From contig NZ_JAJLQZ010000018.1 in assembly GCF_020991375.1 (NCBI RefSeq), positions 39,533-103,532 on the forward strand: a stretch of 64,000 nt of DNA. Direction: 5' to 3'. How positions within the stretch are numbered: the first letter of the stretch is position 1; each line of letters opens with the position of its first letter. Under the pieces are notes generated by a model. The model searched no databases. It saw only the letters and a list, made by a program, of their open reading frames with translations, and had not been told where the DNA came from. Source of the DNA: Glycomyces amatae. GTDB taxonomy: Bacteria; Actinomycetota; Actinomycetes; Mycobacteriales; Micromonosporaceae. The position numbers and the translations under genes were made by a program. This document shows, piece by piece, positions 8,648-16,998 of the stretch.

Positions 8648-9421
8648 ATGTGGAATTTCTTCGGCGAACTTATGCCCCCCGAAGTGTGGACGTGGGTGGG
8701 CGCTCTCGTGCTACTTCCGGTCACCTCCTGGCTTTCCTACCGGTTTGGCCGCCGCTCCCACACTGCTCAAACGCAGCGGAACGTCCTAGAAGAGTTGCAA
8801 GAGATGTTGCTCAAAATACGAGATCTGAGCAGTCAACCACGTGGGGACGATGACGGTGAAGGTCTTGGCGGTTGGCTCAATGAACGACGACAAATGGTCC
8901 GCCGAGTTGAGCTCTTGCGCAACCGAGTTTCCAAGAAAAAGCTACGAGCGCGTTTGGGAGACCTTGACTTGCTTTTGCGAGACGACGCACTTGCTCACTA
9001 CGGAACCATTGAACGTGCGCTTGGCTTCTCAGAGCGACAGGTGCGTCAGGTCCTGACTCGGGAGGCGATCAGAGCAGTCGAAGCATGCCTGCGTGGAGAT
9101 CCCCTCCCTTCGAGGTCATCTGAAGCCAAGGAAATGGCAGATGTCGAGCAAGCGTATTGCGAGTACCTCATAAAGGTGATACGACCGATAGGCGGGATGC
9201 TGACCCGGTTGGCTCAGGAGATCAGCGACCGCGAACTTGCACCGCTTGAACGGTATCGCAGGAGCTTTGACCGACACCTGGCCGAGATGCAGGAGCGCAC
9301 GCACGAGACACTTCGCTTCGAAGACCTCGAAGAGGAGGGGACCTGGATTCTCGGGAACGCTGACAAAGTACCCCAAGCGCACCCACGAGCAACAAAGCAA
9401 AATGCCGCATCAGCGGATTGA
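8648..9421 (+). CDS. single-TM protein with long helical cytoplasmic region
   Basis: A 257-residue product from ATG 8648. A single membrane span lies near residues 12-30, followed by a highly charged, largely helical region. It includes probable coiled coil (about 40-65, and 180-225 with repeated Glu/Arg/Leu) and a helix-rich middle (ARLGDLDLLLRDDALAHYG). No enzymatic motif is visible. Codon GC is lower than in its neighbours (many AAA, GAA, TTG codons), hinting at recent acquisition. It has no close neighbour on the same strand within 150 bp. Confidence 0.6.
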   Translation: MWNFFGELMPPEVWTWVGALVLLPVTSWLSYRFGRRSHTAQTQRNVLEELQEMLLKIRDLSSQPRGDDDGEGLGGWLNERRQMVRRVELLRNRVSKKKLRARLGDLDLLLRDDALAHYGTIERALGFSERQVRQVLTREAIRAVEACLRGDPLPSRSSEAKEMADVEQAYCEYLIKVIRPIGGMLTRLAQEISDRELAPLERYRRSFDRHLAEMQERTHETLRFEDLEEEGTWILGNADKVPQAHPRATKQNAASAD

Positions 9422-9579
9422 CCGTATCGGCGAGTGCCGTAGTCGTTCACGTTTCGATTCGGCCACAGTCTGCTGGCGGAAGTGGCGACAGTGTTAGATT
9501 CTCAGCAATGTCCGAAAAGCGCAGCAGGCGCTGCCTATTCGGGGTTCAATCTGATTTTCGGTCGTGTTAAGAAGAACCC

Positions 9580-10863
9580 ATGCAGCCTCAAGACGCTATC
9601 TGGCGCGGTATTCTTCTCGCCCTCGAATCCGCTGGTATCACCCTTATCGCACTCGTTCTCGCCGCACTCATCTGGTTCAGCCGCTTCATTTTCGACGACC
9701 TCGTCCTGGTGCCGCTGCTGAAGCGACAGCCCCCGCATGGACTGATTCGCGGTTTCCTCGACTGGGCTGAGAAGCGGTGGCGCCTCTGGCGCACCGGCGC
9801 CGTGGGGGACGCGATGGCGCTGCGTCGTCGCGTCGGCGGCGCCTGCTTCGCTGTTGTCGTCTGGTGCTTCAGCCTGCTGATGCTGTACCGGCTGACCGCT
9901 GAACGAACTGCCGCCGTAGTGCCTGAGACCGAATATGCGGCGTACCTGCCGATTCTTGTGGGGCTGGTCATCGTTGTGGTCGCCGGGCCGTTGGAACTCA
10001 AGCGTGGTCTGCGCACCCTTCCGTATCCGCTTTCGGAGCGACATCCGACGACGAGCTACCTTGCGGCCGAGCCGGGGTTCAAGCTTCCCTTGTTGGAGCG
10101 CTACACCATGGCCTCGCTGATCAACCTCCTGCGGCTCTCACGGATCTTGGTCATTGCCTTCCTCGTCCTGTGCTTGCCAGAGGCCAGCTCACTCGCAAAC
10201 CTCGCCGACTTTGTCGACAATGACGCTTATGCTGTTGCGGCCGCCGTCTATGTGAGTGTTGCCCTCGTGCTGGCGTACGCCACGATCAAGCTGCTGCACA
10301 CGATGCTGCTGCGCGTGGTGATTTTCGAACAGATTGACGTGCTGCTCGCAGCACACCACCCCGAGGCACTACCGAACCCGCCGAAACGACCAGTGAAGAA
10401 ACCCCAGATCGGACCACCACTCAAGCGGATCCAACGCGGAATTGACCGGCTCGCCTACCGGCTGGCTCACGGGTATGGATGGATTGCCAGTGTGCTCGAA
10501 GCCGTCGCAGACCGCATCGACGTGTACCGCCACTCCCGGCCCGGAAGCAACGATCGGCAGCTGGATGCGAATGCCATCGACTTGCTTGAGCGTGCCGGGG
10601 CGATCCTTGCCTCGCACCATGACACCAAAGCCATCATGGCGTTCGCGACTCCGATCGGCGTGGTGGACCCCCATGAAAGCGTCGTCCGCGTCGACCGGGT
10701 ACCCACGCGGCCCACGAGGTTCGCGAGGGCAGTTGCCAGCATTGAGCACGGCTGGAAACGCGTCGCGCTGCTCATGGCGATTGCGGCCACTGCATGGGCA
10801 CTCGTGGCGGCGGTGACTGGAGACGGCACTTGGGCTGACTTCATGAATCGCTGGACGCTGTGA
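9580..10863 (+). CDS. multi-spanning membrane protein
   Basis: A 427-residue product from ATG 9580. Membrane segments are visible near residues 10-33, 86-104, 119-139, 184-200, 215-237 and 395-415. A long soluble, basic segment (about 245-390) sits between the last two spans. I do not recognise the family and see no transporter or enzyme signature. It does not share an operon with the upstream single-TM gene (158-bp gap) or the downstream membrane gene (267-bp gap). Confidence 0.6.
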   Translation: MQPQDAIWRGILLALESAGITLIALVLAALIWFSRFIFDDLVLVPLLKRQPPHGLIRGFLDWAEKRWRLWRTGAVGDAMALRRRVGGACFAVVVWCFSLLMLYRLTAERTAAVVPETEYAAYLPILVGLVIVVVAGPLELKRGLRTLPYPLSERHPTTSYLAAEPGFKLPLLERYTMASLINLLRLSRILVIAFLVLCLPEASSLANLADFVDNDAYAVAAAVYVSVALVLAYATIKLLHTMLLRVVIFEQIDVLLAAHHPEALPNPPKRPVKKPQIGPPLKRIQRGIDRLAYRLAHGYGWIASVLEAVADRIDVYRHSRPGSNDRQLDANAIDLLERAGAILASHHDTKAIMAFATPIGVVDPHESVVRVDRVPTRPTRFARAVASIEHGWKRVALLMAIAATAWALVAAVTGDGTWADFMNRWTL

Positions 10864-11130
10864 ACGAGCGCCGTCAGGGCAGGAGGACGACACCTGACTC
10901 GGCTGGCCTGGAGGCATGATGCCCCGCCGGACCATTACTCAACGATGGAAGTGGCATCAGCCTCACCCGAACGGCTGATTCCGCACCCGGTCACGGCCAC
11001 CTTGCCCTGATCTGTACACCAGCATGTTCCCGCTGGCAACAGTCCAACTTATACCGTCAGCAGAAGCACCCGCCCGCGTGCCACTCACCCCATGCCCGAC
11101 CTTGCCACCAGGCCCTCCCTGGAGGAACAC

Positions 11131-12417
11131 ATGTCCACCCCCGCAGCCCCCGCCCGGCCCGTCTACCAGCGCCCACCTGCCCGCATCCTCATCCTCATCG
11201 GCGCCGTCTACGTCCTGGCCGGCATCGTCTACACGATGGCGTCCGTCCCGAACCTCTTCACCGCGCTCGCCCGCATCGACATCGGACCCCACGCCCTCGC
11301 TGTCAGTCTCGCGTTTGTCCGCGACATCGCCCAAGACTGGGCGCGGGCCTTCACCGTTGCGTCCTTCAGCAATGCCGGCCGCACCTGCCTCCAACTCGCA
11401 CTGTTCGCACTGCCTACGTTGTGGCTCGCCGCGCTGGTCCGGTCCGCGCGCGCCCGCACTTGGCGGCCCGCGCAGATCACCGTGCTCGCCAGTCTCGTCG
11501 GGCTCATCGGCATTCCCATCGCGACCTGGATCGGATGGCTGCTGTACCAGGCCTGGCGCATCAGCGTGCACGTCTGGGACTTCATCGTGTGGATCATGCC
11601 CTGGGTCGCGCGCGTATTTTTCTGGATCGGTGCCGCCCTCGTTGTTGGTTTCGCTATCTGGGGTTGTTACCAGCTGGCCATGGCACTCACGCACAACCGC
11701 CAATGGGTCCGCGTGCTCGTAGTCGCCCTGGCTGTCGCGGCCGTGGCTGGCGCCGCGGTCGCTGGCTGGCTCGACGGCATCATCAATGCGATCGCTATCG
11801 CCTGGGCAGGCTTGGTAGCCGGTATCGAATGGCTCGTCGCCTTGGTCGCGCCCGTGCTCGCCGCCGTTTTCGGGTTCATAGGCCGCGCCATTGTCGTGAT
11901 CTTGACCGTTCTGCTTATCGTCGGTGCCCTCACCGCCTCGTTCGGGCAAATGGGCCGCACCGTGTGCCTGCCGTTCCCTGCTGCCGTCAAAGCCGGTGCT
12001 GCCCACGGCAAATGTGCGGACTTTGCCGCCGGTGCGGGCGTTGCAGGCTCCCTGCTGCTGACTGCGACCGTGCTCGAGCCGACGTTCAACGCGTGGTTCA
12101 CCGCCACTTGGGAGACCACACCCGTGTTTGAGTATCTGCTTGCGCCCACGGGGATCTACGGGTTCCTCATCCCAGGCTCTGCTGAAGCGTTCCTACGCCC
12201 CGCTTTCAACGGGTTCGCGCCGATGCTCGACGTCGCGCTCTTGCTGCTGTTGACCGTAATCGGTGCCTGGAGTCTGCTGTTCGCCGCAGCACCATGGAAA
12301 CGAGGCGTGCCCTCACGTTTGGCGTTGCCGGTGATGATCGCCGCTGGCATCGCCATCGGTACCGCCATGTTCGTTCTGCTGCTCATGCTCGCCGCCGCGG
12401 CGATGTCACGAGAGTAA
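11131..12417 (+). CDS. multi-spanning membrane protein
   Basis: A 428-residue protein. ATG 11131 was chosen because GGAGG stands eight bases upstream. About eight hydrophobic helices are distributed through the length, and the C-terminal third is especially Ala/Leu/Val-rich. Several repeated amphipathic WIMPWVARVF- and WLVALVAPVL-like segments give an internally repetitive look. No conserved charged motif of a transporter family is apparent, so only membrane location can be claimed. It ends just before a strong bidirectional terminator. Confidence 0.65.
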   Translation: MSTPAAPARPVYQRPPARILILIGAVYVLAGIVYTMASVPNLFTALARIDIGPHALAVSLAFVRDIAQDWARAFTVASFSNAGRTCLQLALFALPTLWLAALVRSARARTWRPAQITVLASLVGLIGIPIATWIGWLLYQAWRISVHVWDFIVWIMPWVARVFFWIGAALVVGFAIWGCYQLAMALTHNRQWVRVLVVALAVAAVAGAAVAGWLDGIINAIAIAWAGLVAGIEWLVALVAPVLAAVFGFIGRAIVVILTVLLIVGALTASFGQMGRTVCLPFPAAVKAGAAHGKCADFAAGAGVAGSLLLTATVLEPTFNAWFTATWETTPVFEYLLAPTGIYGFLIPGSAEAFLRPAFNGFAPMLDVALLLLLTVIGAWSLLFAAAPWKRGVPSRLALPVMIAAGIAIGTAMFVLLLMLAAAAMSRE

Positions 12418-12582
12418 GCGGAGCGGCACCCCGGGCCGCACACCTGCCATGGCGCATGTGTCGGACCCGGTTGACCGTGGTGGCCCGGCGGGGGCCTGGT
12501 GGGCAGGACCGCCGGGCCTTCACCCGCGCACATACCGAATACGGGCGCTTCTGCCTGCGGTATTGGCAGAAGTTCAAAGGGG

Positions 12583-12622
12583 GTGGGCCGCCGCCGTCGA
12601 GGCTCGGGTGGCGGCGGCCCAC
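12583..12622. terminator. bidirectional stem-loop terminator
   Basis: Perfect 13-bp arms (12583-12595 and 12610-12622) around a 14-base loop. It lies between the convergent ends of the membrane gene (stop 12417, plus) and the three-gene operon (stop 12634, minus). Confidence 0.7.
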
Positions 12623-12633
12623 CAGGAGGAACG

Positions 12634-12873
12634 TCAAGTGCCGCGGTGCGGTGCGGCGGGCACGGTCAGGAGACGATGCAGGGCCTGCTCGAACCGGTCG
12701 CGCTCAAGATGCGCCCAGGACGTCACGAGCAGCCCGCCCCGTCGGCGTTCGGCAACGGGAATGGCAGGCGAAGGGTCGATACGGCGGCAGTACAGGACCG
12801 TCCCCCACGGGGTCGGTATGGACTCGACCTCGACCACCCAGTTGTCGAACGCGAACGTGCCCAGGACTGTCAC
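12634..12873 (-). CDS. hypothetical protein, third gene of overlapping operon
   Basis: A 79-residue product from GTG 12873, whose start overlaps the TGA of the preceding gene by four bases (GTGA). It begins with a beta-rich stretch (VTVLGTFAFDNWVVEVESI) and ends in a basic helix. No family is recognised. The coupled arrangement with two upstream genes, and their divergence from an XRE-TPR regulator, suggests the three products act together. Confidence 0.55.
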   Translation of the reverse strand: MTVLGTFAFDNWVVEVESIPTPWGTVLYCRRIDPSPAIPVAERRRGGLLVTSWAHLERDRFEQALHRLLTVPAAPHRGT

Positions 12874-13214
12874 GGCGACTGCTTGCCCGGTTTGGCTTGG
12901 TCTGCGGCCAGGACCGCAGCGGCCCACGTTTCGGCGACGCCCGTCCACGGTTCGTGATGCTTCCGGTGCCACCGTTCCCACGCGAAACCGGTCACGTGCC
13001 CCTCGGCGTGCGTGAGCGCCGCGGCAACGTCGGTGCCGCGGTCACAGCGGCGGTGCCGGCGGGTCACGGCTGCTCCTGGTGTACTCGGATGCAGTGTCAA
13101 GCGGACGGTGCGGGAGGCCCCCGGGTGGCATTCGACGAGGCATGCTTCGAACGGGCCTGCTGCGGCCGCCCGCAGTGCGTCGCTGCTGCTGGTGAAGTCG
13201 CCGACGCTGTTCAT
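12870..13214 (-). CDS. hypothetical protein, second gene of overlapping operon
   Basis: A 114-residue product from ATG 13214, overlapping the stop of the first gene by four bases (ATGA). It contains several Cys and His residues (ECHPG, RRHRRCDRG, FAWERWHRKHHEPW), so metal binding is possible but unproven. The central DVAAALTHAEGHVTGFAWERWHR segment is probably helical. I do not recognise the family. Confidence 0.5.
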   Translation of the reverse strand: MNSVGDFTSSSDALRAAAAGPFEACLVECHPGASRTVRLTLHPSTPGAAVTRRHRRCDRGTDVAAALTHAEGHVTGFAWERWHRKHHEPWTGVAETWAAAVLAADQAKPGKQSP

Positions 13215-13531
13215 CGCGGTCGGTTCCGGTAGGCAGTTGCCGCCTTGGTTTCCTGCGTCTTCAAGAACGCTTCCGGCTGATCAAGTGCATCGGTCCACGA
13301 CATGGTGAACGACGTGTTCGCGTTGCTGATCGTTGCCGCGCACACACATCCGCCGCGGGCAATGGCGAGCAAGCGGCCGTCGTCACGTTCCGGGTCATAG
13401 TTGTTCGGGTCGACGTACAACTCGAAGTTGATGCCGCCGTCGTCCCATTCGTGAATGGACCACATCCGGTCCGGAATCTGCGTCAGGTCTTGCCCTGTCG
13501 CAGGGTCGCCTTCTACGCTGGTGTGAGCCAC
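13211..13531 (-). CDS. hypothetical protein, first gene of overlapping operon
   Basis: A 106-residue product from GTG 13531, preceded by GAGAGGA. The N-terminal half is acidic and beta-rich (MWSIHEWDDGGINFELYVD), followed by an RGGCVCAATI segment with a C-x-C pair and a helical tail. No known domain is apparent. It leads a minus-strand operon of three genes joined by four-base overlaps and is divergent from the XRE-TPR regulator at 13719, with 187 bp between starts that must hold both promoters. Confidence 0.55.
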   Translation of the reverse strand: MAHTSVEGDPATGQDLTQIPDRMWSIHEWDDGGINFELYVDPNNYDPERDDGRLLAIARGGCVCAATISNANTSFTMSWTDALDQPEAFLKTQETKAATAYRNRPR

Positions 13532-13718
13532 TGGAGGCTTCCTCTCTCGTGGTCGGGGCCGCCAGGTTGTGCAACCAGCCAGGCGGCCCATAGTGCATGC
13601 CGTGCACGTCAACGGAGCCGTTGGCGTTGGCGTGCAGCGGTCCTTGTAGTGTGAGCGCCTGGAAAGGCCGAACGCCACAGGCGAAGCGATTCCGTTCGAT
13701 TCCGTGCAGGGAGGTCCG

Positions 13719-14915
13719 GTGGTCGTCGACGAGCACGCTTTGACGGTCGGCCGTGCCGTTCGAGCATTGCGTGAACAGGCAGGACGGTTCTCGCGTATCG
13801 AGTTCGCGCGGGCGTGCCACACGTCCGAGTCCCACGTGAAGAACATCGAGAACGGCCACAAGCGGCCCTCGCCGCAACTCCTTGCCGCGATCGAAACCGA
13901 ACTGGGCACCAACGGCCTGCTCGCGGAGCTTGCTGCGGCAGCCGGCAGTGCGGTACGGCGCCGCTCGGTCCTGCGCAGCCTCGCGCTCATGGGCGTGTTC
14001 CTGCCCGGTACTGAAGCGAGCGGCCCAGACGTGGACGGCGACCAGAGTGCCGCTGTCGCGGCCGTGACCGCGTCCCTGCGGGTCTTGGACAACCAGCACG
14101 GCGGCGGACACGCCCACCACCCCATCGTCGCCTACTTCACCAACGTCGCACATCCAGCGGTCCGCCATGCCGCAACCGAGACGGCACGGACTGCTGCGGC
14201 CGCTGCCGCCGCGGAACTGGCGCTCCTTGCCGGATGGTCGGCGTTCGACGCCGGGCATCACGCGAGCGCCCGCACCTACTTCGACGAAGCCACCTCGCTT
14301 GCCGCAGCCGCCGCCATGCCGCTCCTCGCGTGCGAAGCGGTCATTGCCGCTTCGAACCAGGCTGCGATCGGCGGTGACGCGACCGGGGCGGCCCGGCACG
14401 CCGAAGCGGCCATCGCGGCAGCGACCGGCACTGGTGACCGCGCGCTCGCCGGTGAAGCCCGCATGGCGCTCGCCCACGCCCACGCGCTCGCCGGCGACAC
14501 CCGCGCGGCGGCCGCAGCGATGAACGCCGCCGCCCGCGACATGGACCGCGCCGATGCCCCCGGTGCGCCCGCGTGGATCGGACACGTGGGCCCCGCATGG
14601 TTTGACGGCCGGATCGCCCAATGCCTGCACCTCGCCGGCGACCGCGCGAACGCTGCCGCAGCCGCCGCACGCACCGCCGAACGCACGAAAGCGCCCTCGC
14701 GCGGCACCGCACTGAACTTGGCACACACGGCCCTGGTCATGTTCGCTGCCGACCGCCCCGACGAGGGGGCCCGCTACGCTGGCGACGCGTGGACCGCGGG
14801 CCGCAGCGTGCAGTCGGCGCGACTGGACGACTACTGGTGGCGAATCGGCCGGGCCGCCGACCGGTTCGCCGGCATCGACGCGGTCGCGGCCCTGCGTGAG
14901 ACTATGCACCATTGA
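13719..14915 (+). CDS. XRE-family HTH regulator with TPR-like C-terminal domain
   Basis: A 398-residue regulator. Residues about 5-70 form a lambda-repressor-type HTH (ALTVGRAVRALREQAG, then CHTSESHVKNIENGHKRPSP). A connector with RRRSVLRSLALMGVF resembles a twin-arginine stretch but sits internally. The C-terminal 300 residues are alanine-rich helical repeats of TPR type. Proteins of this build are common in actinomycetes, where the TPR part is thought to sense a peptide or small ligand. GTG 13719 was chosen over 13704 because GGGAGG lies directly upstream. It is 13 bp from the downstream SLOG gene and divergent from the three-gene operon. Confidence 0.8.
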   Translation: MVVDEHALTVGRAVRALREQAGRFSRIEFARACHTSESHVKNIENGHKRPSPQLLAAIETELGTNGLLAELAAAAGSAVRRRSVLRSLALMGVFLPGTEASGPDVDGDQSAAVAAVTASLRVLDNQHGGGHAHHPIVAYFTNVAHPAVRHAATETARTAAAAAAAELALLAGWSAFDAGHHASARTYFDEATSLAAAAAMPLLACEAVIAASNQAAIGGDATGAARHAEAAIAAATGTGDRALAGEARMALAHAHALAGDTRAAAAAMNAAARDMDRADAPGAPAWIGHVGPAWFDGRIAQCLHLAGDRANAAAAAARTAERTKAPSRGTALNLAHTALVMFAADRPDEGARYAGDAWTAGRSVQSARLDDYWWRIGRAADRFAGIDAVAALRETMHH

Positions 14916-14928
14916 GGAGGACCCCCAC

Positions 14929-15411
14929 GTGCGCATCGGCATTACGGGCCACATGAACTTGACACCGGCCACGATCGACCTCGTCAAGGACGCTTTCGCG
15001 GCAGCGCTCGCCCATACCGACAATGCGACACTCGTCGGTGTGTCCTGCCTGGCCGAAGGTGCCGACGCCGTGTTCGCCCAAGCAGTCCTGGATGCTGGGG
15101 GACGACTTGAAGTGCTCTTGCCAGCCCCGGACTACCGGGACACGCGCGTCTCACCTGCGCATCTGGACGTGTTCGATGCGCTCGCAGCGGCTGCCGTCGA
15201 GGTCCAGTACGTTGCCGCAGCCTCGTCAATGGGAGCATATGAGCAAGCGAACGATCGCATGCTTGAGTCGGTGGAGGTCCTGTGGGCGGTGTGGGACGGG
15301 CAGTCGTCACCGTCATGGAAACGCGGCGGCACGGCCGACGCCGTCGCTGCCGCTAAGGCCCGCGGTGTCCCTGTTATTCGCTTCTGGCCACCTGGCGCGT
15401 CACGCACGTAA
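14929..15411 (+). CDS. SLOG-fold (nucleotide-sensor-like) protein
   Basis: A 160-residue Rossmann-like protein from GTG 14929 with GAGGAGG nine bases upstream. The N-terminus VRIGITGHMN, the VGVSCLAEGADAVFAQAVL segment (about residues 37-54), EVLLPAPDYR, and a late GVPVIRFWPP strand fit the SLOG superfamily. This fold is related to LOG and DprA/SMF nucleotide-binding proteins; members serve as sensors or as phosphoribohydrolase-like enzymes in conflict and signalling systems. I cannot tell binding from catalysis here. The 13-bp spacing from the XRE-TPR gene makes a two-gene operon likely, with the SLOG protein possibly generating or sensing a nucleotide signal for the regulator. Confidence 0.7.
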   Translation: MRIGITGHMNLTPATIDLVKDAFAAALAHTDNATLVGVSCLAEGADAVFAQAVLDAGGRLEVLLPAPDYRDTRVSPAHLDVFDALAAAAVEVQYVAAASSMGAYEQANDRMLESVEVLWAVWDGQSSPSWKRGGTADAVAAAKARGVPVIRFWPPGASRT

Positions 15412-15649
15412 GGCGGCGACATCAACGTTGCGCAACCGCAGACGGCTCTGCAACGCCGCCATGCTGATCCTGACACCACTCGTGTCTGCACGAACGCTGA
15501 AGGCACCCGCAGTAGTCGTCCACCGCACCGTGGACATCGAGGGAGCCGGTTGCTGATTCGACCGCGCTGACGTGTGCTGGGGGCCGCTCGCCCCTCCGTT
15601 CATACCGCTTCCGGCATGACGACGTCGCACACGATGGCCCGCCGTCCGG

Positions 15650-16060
15650 TTATCGCCGATCCAAAATGACCGCCTGCACACCGACGCTGACGCGACGATC
15701 GGGCGCCGCCGCGATCACGTCGGGCACCTCGTCAAGCGGCACCCATGGCCGCGCCGACGCCTGCCGCGCGTTCGCTGACCTGTTCGGCTCCATACGAGAC
15801 GAACAAGGCATTGAAGGCGCCTGCGGTCGCCACCCACGATCGAAACGACACCAGCGGCGTCGACGCCGTCCGACGCCACCCCCGTCCCTTCCACGCATTC
15901 GCGTGCCGCGCACACCGCCAGATCGTTACCAGGCTCAGTGGACCCGCCGGGTAGCTCCCACACCCACCAGGCGATCACGAACCGGTGCTGAGGCATCATC
16001 AGCGCTGCATCGTCGACTACCAGGAACGTCATCGCCGCTTGCAGCCGCACCACACCTGGA
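15650..16060 (-). pseudogene. decayed NUDIX hydrolase
   Basis: Three minus-strand frames together reconstruct a NUDIX protein. The first (to about 15850) reads AMTFLVVDDAALMMPQHRF and ELPGGSTEPGNDLAVCAARE, a degraded Nudix box in which a key EE pair has become VE. The second (about 15855-15770) reads WVATAGAFNALFVSYGAEQ. The third (to 15650) reads PWVPLDEVPDVIAA...GVQAVILDRR. Each piece aligns in order to the intact NUDIX protein at 20978-21550 (AMAALVVDDAVLM, WVATADAEQHVFVSYGAEQ, WVPLKGIPSLIAS, GLQAVLLQR). At least two frameshifts and loss of about 50 N-terminal residues show a genuine pseudogene derived from a paralogue. Confidence 0.8.
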
Positions 16061-16077
16061 CCGCCTTGACGACTTTA

Positions 16078-16998
16078 CTAAACGCGCTCACCCCCGGCCG
16101 TCTCCGGATCGGCGACGGTGCTGCCGAGCTCAGCACCACTGGAACGCTGTGCGGGAATGACCGGTCGGGGCAATGACTGGCCCCAATACCGTTCGATCTG
16201 ATCCAGTAGCGGCTGCACGTTACTGACCGCTGCAAACGGGCACAGGAGCAGCCGGGGACGCTGCGGTGCATGCAGCTCAACACCGACCAGGTATCCCGTC
16301 GTGTACGCCGCCGCATCGTTCACTGCTTTGAACGCGGTGCCTCGCAACGCCAACGAGTCGATCACCAGGCAGTCACGCACGATCGTGAACGCTGCGACCG
16401 CACCCCACGGCAGTGACACCGTGGCGCCCGCAGCCGACAGCGTGAAACCTGTCTCGTCCACTCGCAGCGCGGCATCATGTGACCTGCGAGCGTACTTCCA
16501 GATTTCGTACCCCAACTGGAGGAGGGCACTGGCGGCCGTGCTGACCCCCAACATGCGAGGTCCCGACAGCGGCGGCGGCAACGGCGCCGAACCGGAGGAC
16601 CACATGACGCCGATGGTGCGCTGCACGACGTCAGTGATCGGTGTGAACGGCGGCGCCCACAAGTCCACGCACAACAGCAGGCACAACAACGTGCCCACCG
16701 CTGGCACCACCAGGTCCTTTGGTGTCTGCCGTACCGTCCAGGTAGCGGCAACGTGTGGAATTGCCGGGACGGTGTTGACGACCGAGGGCCGCCGGCGCAA
16801 CCGTCGCGGCCTGGACCACACCCATTGCAGCAGCCAGGGCAGCACTGGCCCCAGCCACACCGTCACCACGTGCAGCGGCATTTGCTCCCACGGTGTGCGC
16901 GCGACGGAAGCGAGCGCCGTTACGGTGGCGGTGCCGATCATCACGACGGCACCAACCCAGACCCAACGTCGCGGCACCGTGACCCGACGCAGTTTCAT
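16078..16998 (-). CDS. four-TM protein with PH-like C-terminal domain
   Basis: A 306-residue product from ATG 16998. Hydrophobic segments lie near residues 11-32, 42-61, 96-114 and 148-168. The C-terminal domain (about 175-290) is a beta-rich, PH-like module containing LRVDETGFTLS, VSLPWGAVAAF and a terminal helix LLDQIERYWG. It is the intact paralogue of the frameshifted gene at 2544-3478, agreeing in length, topology and the C-terminal motif. Function is unknown; the domain order suggests a membrane-anchored sensor or adaptor. Its start overlaps the stop of the SDR gene (ATGA), so the two are co-transcribed. Confidence 0.7.
   Translation of the reverse strand: MKLRRVTVPRRWVWVGAVVMIGTATVTALASVARTPWEQMPLHVVTVWLGPVLPWLLQWVWSRPRRLRRRPSVVNTVPAIPHVAATWTVRQTPKDLVVPAVGTLLCLLLCVDLWAPPFTPITDVVQRTIGVMWSSGSAPLPPPLSGPRMLGVSTAASALLQLGYEIWKYARRSHDAALRVDETGFTLSAAGATVSLPWGAVAAFTIVRDCLVIDSLALRGTAFKAVNDAAAYTTGYLVGVELHAPQRPRLLLCPFAAVSNVQPLLDQIERYWGQSLPRPVIPAQRSSGAELGSTVADPETAGGERV

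Noticed and set aside
13395..15023. A 542-codon minus-strand frame
   Set aside because: Antisense to the XRE-TPR regulator, with no motif and no consistent bias.
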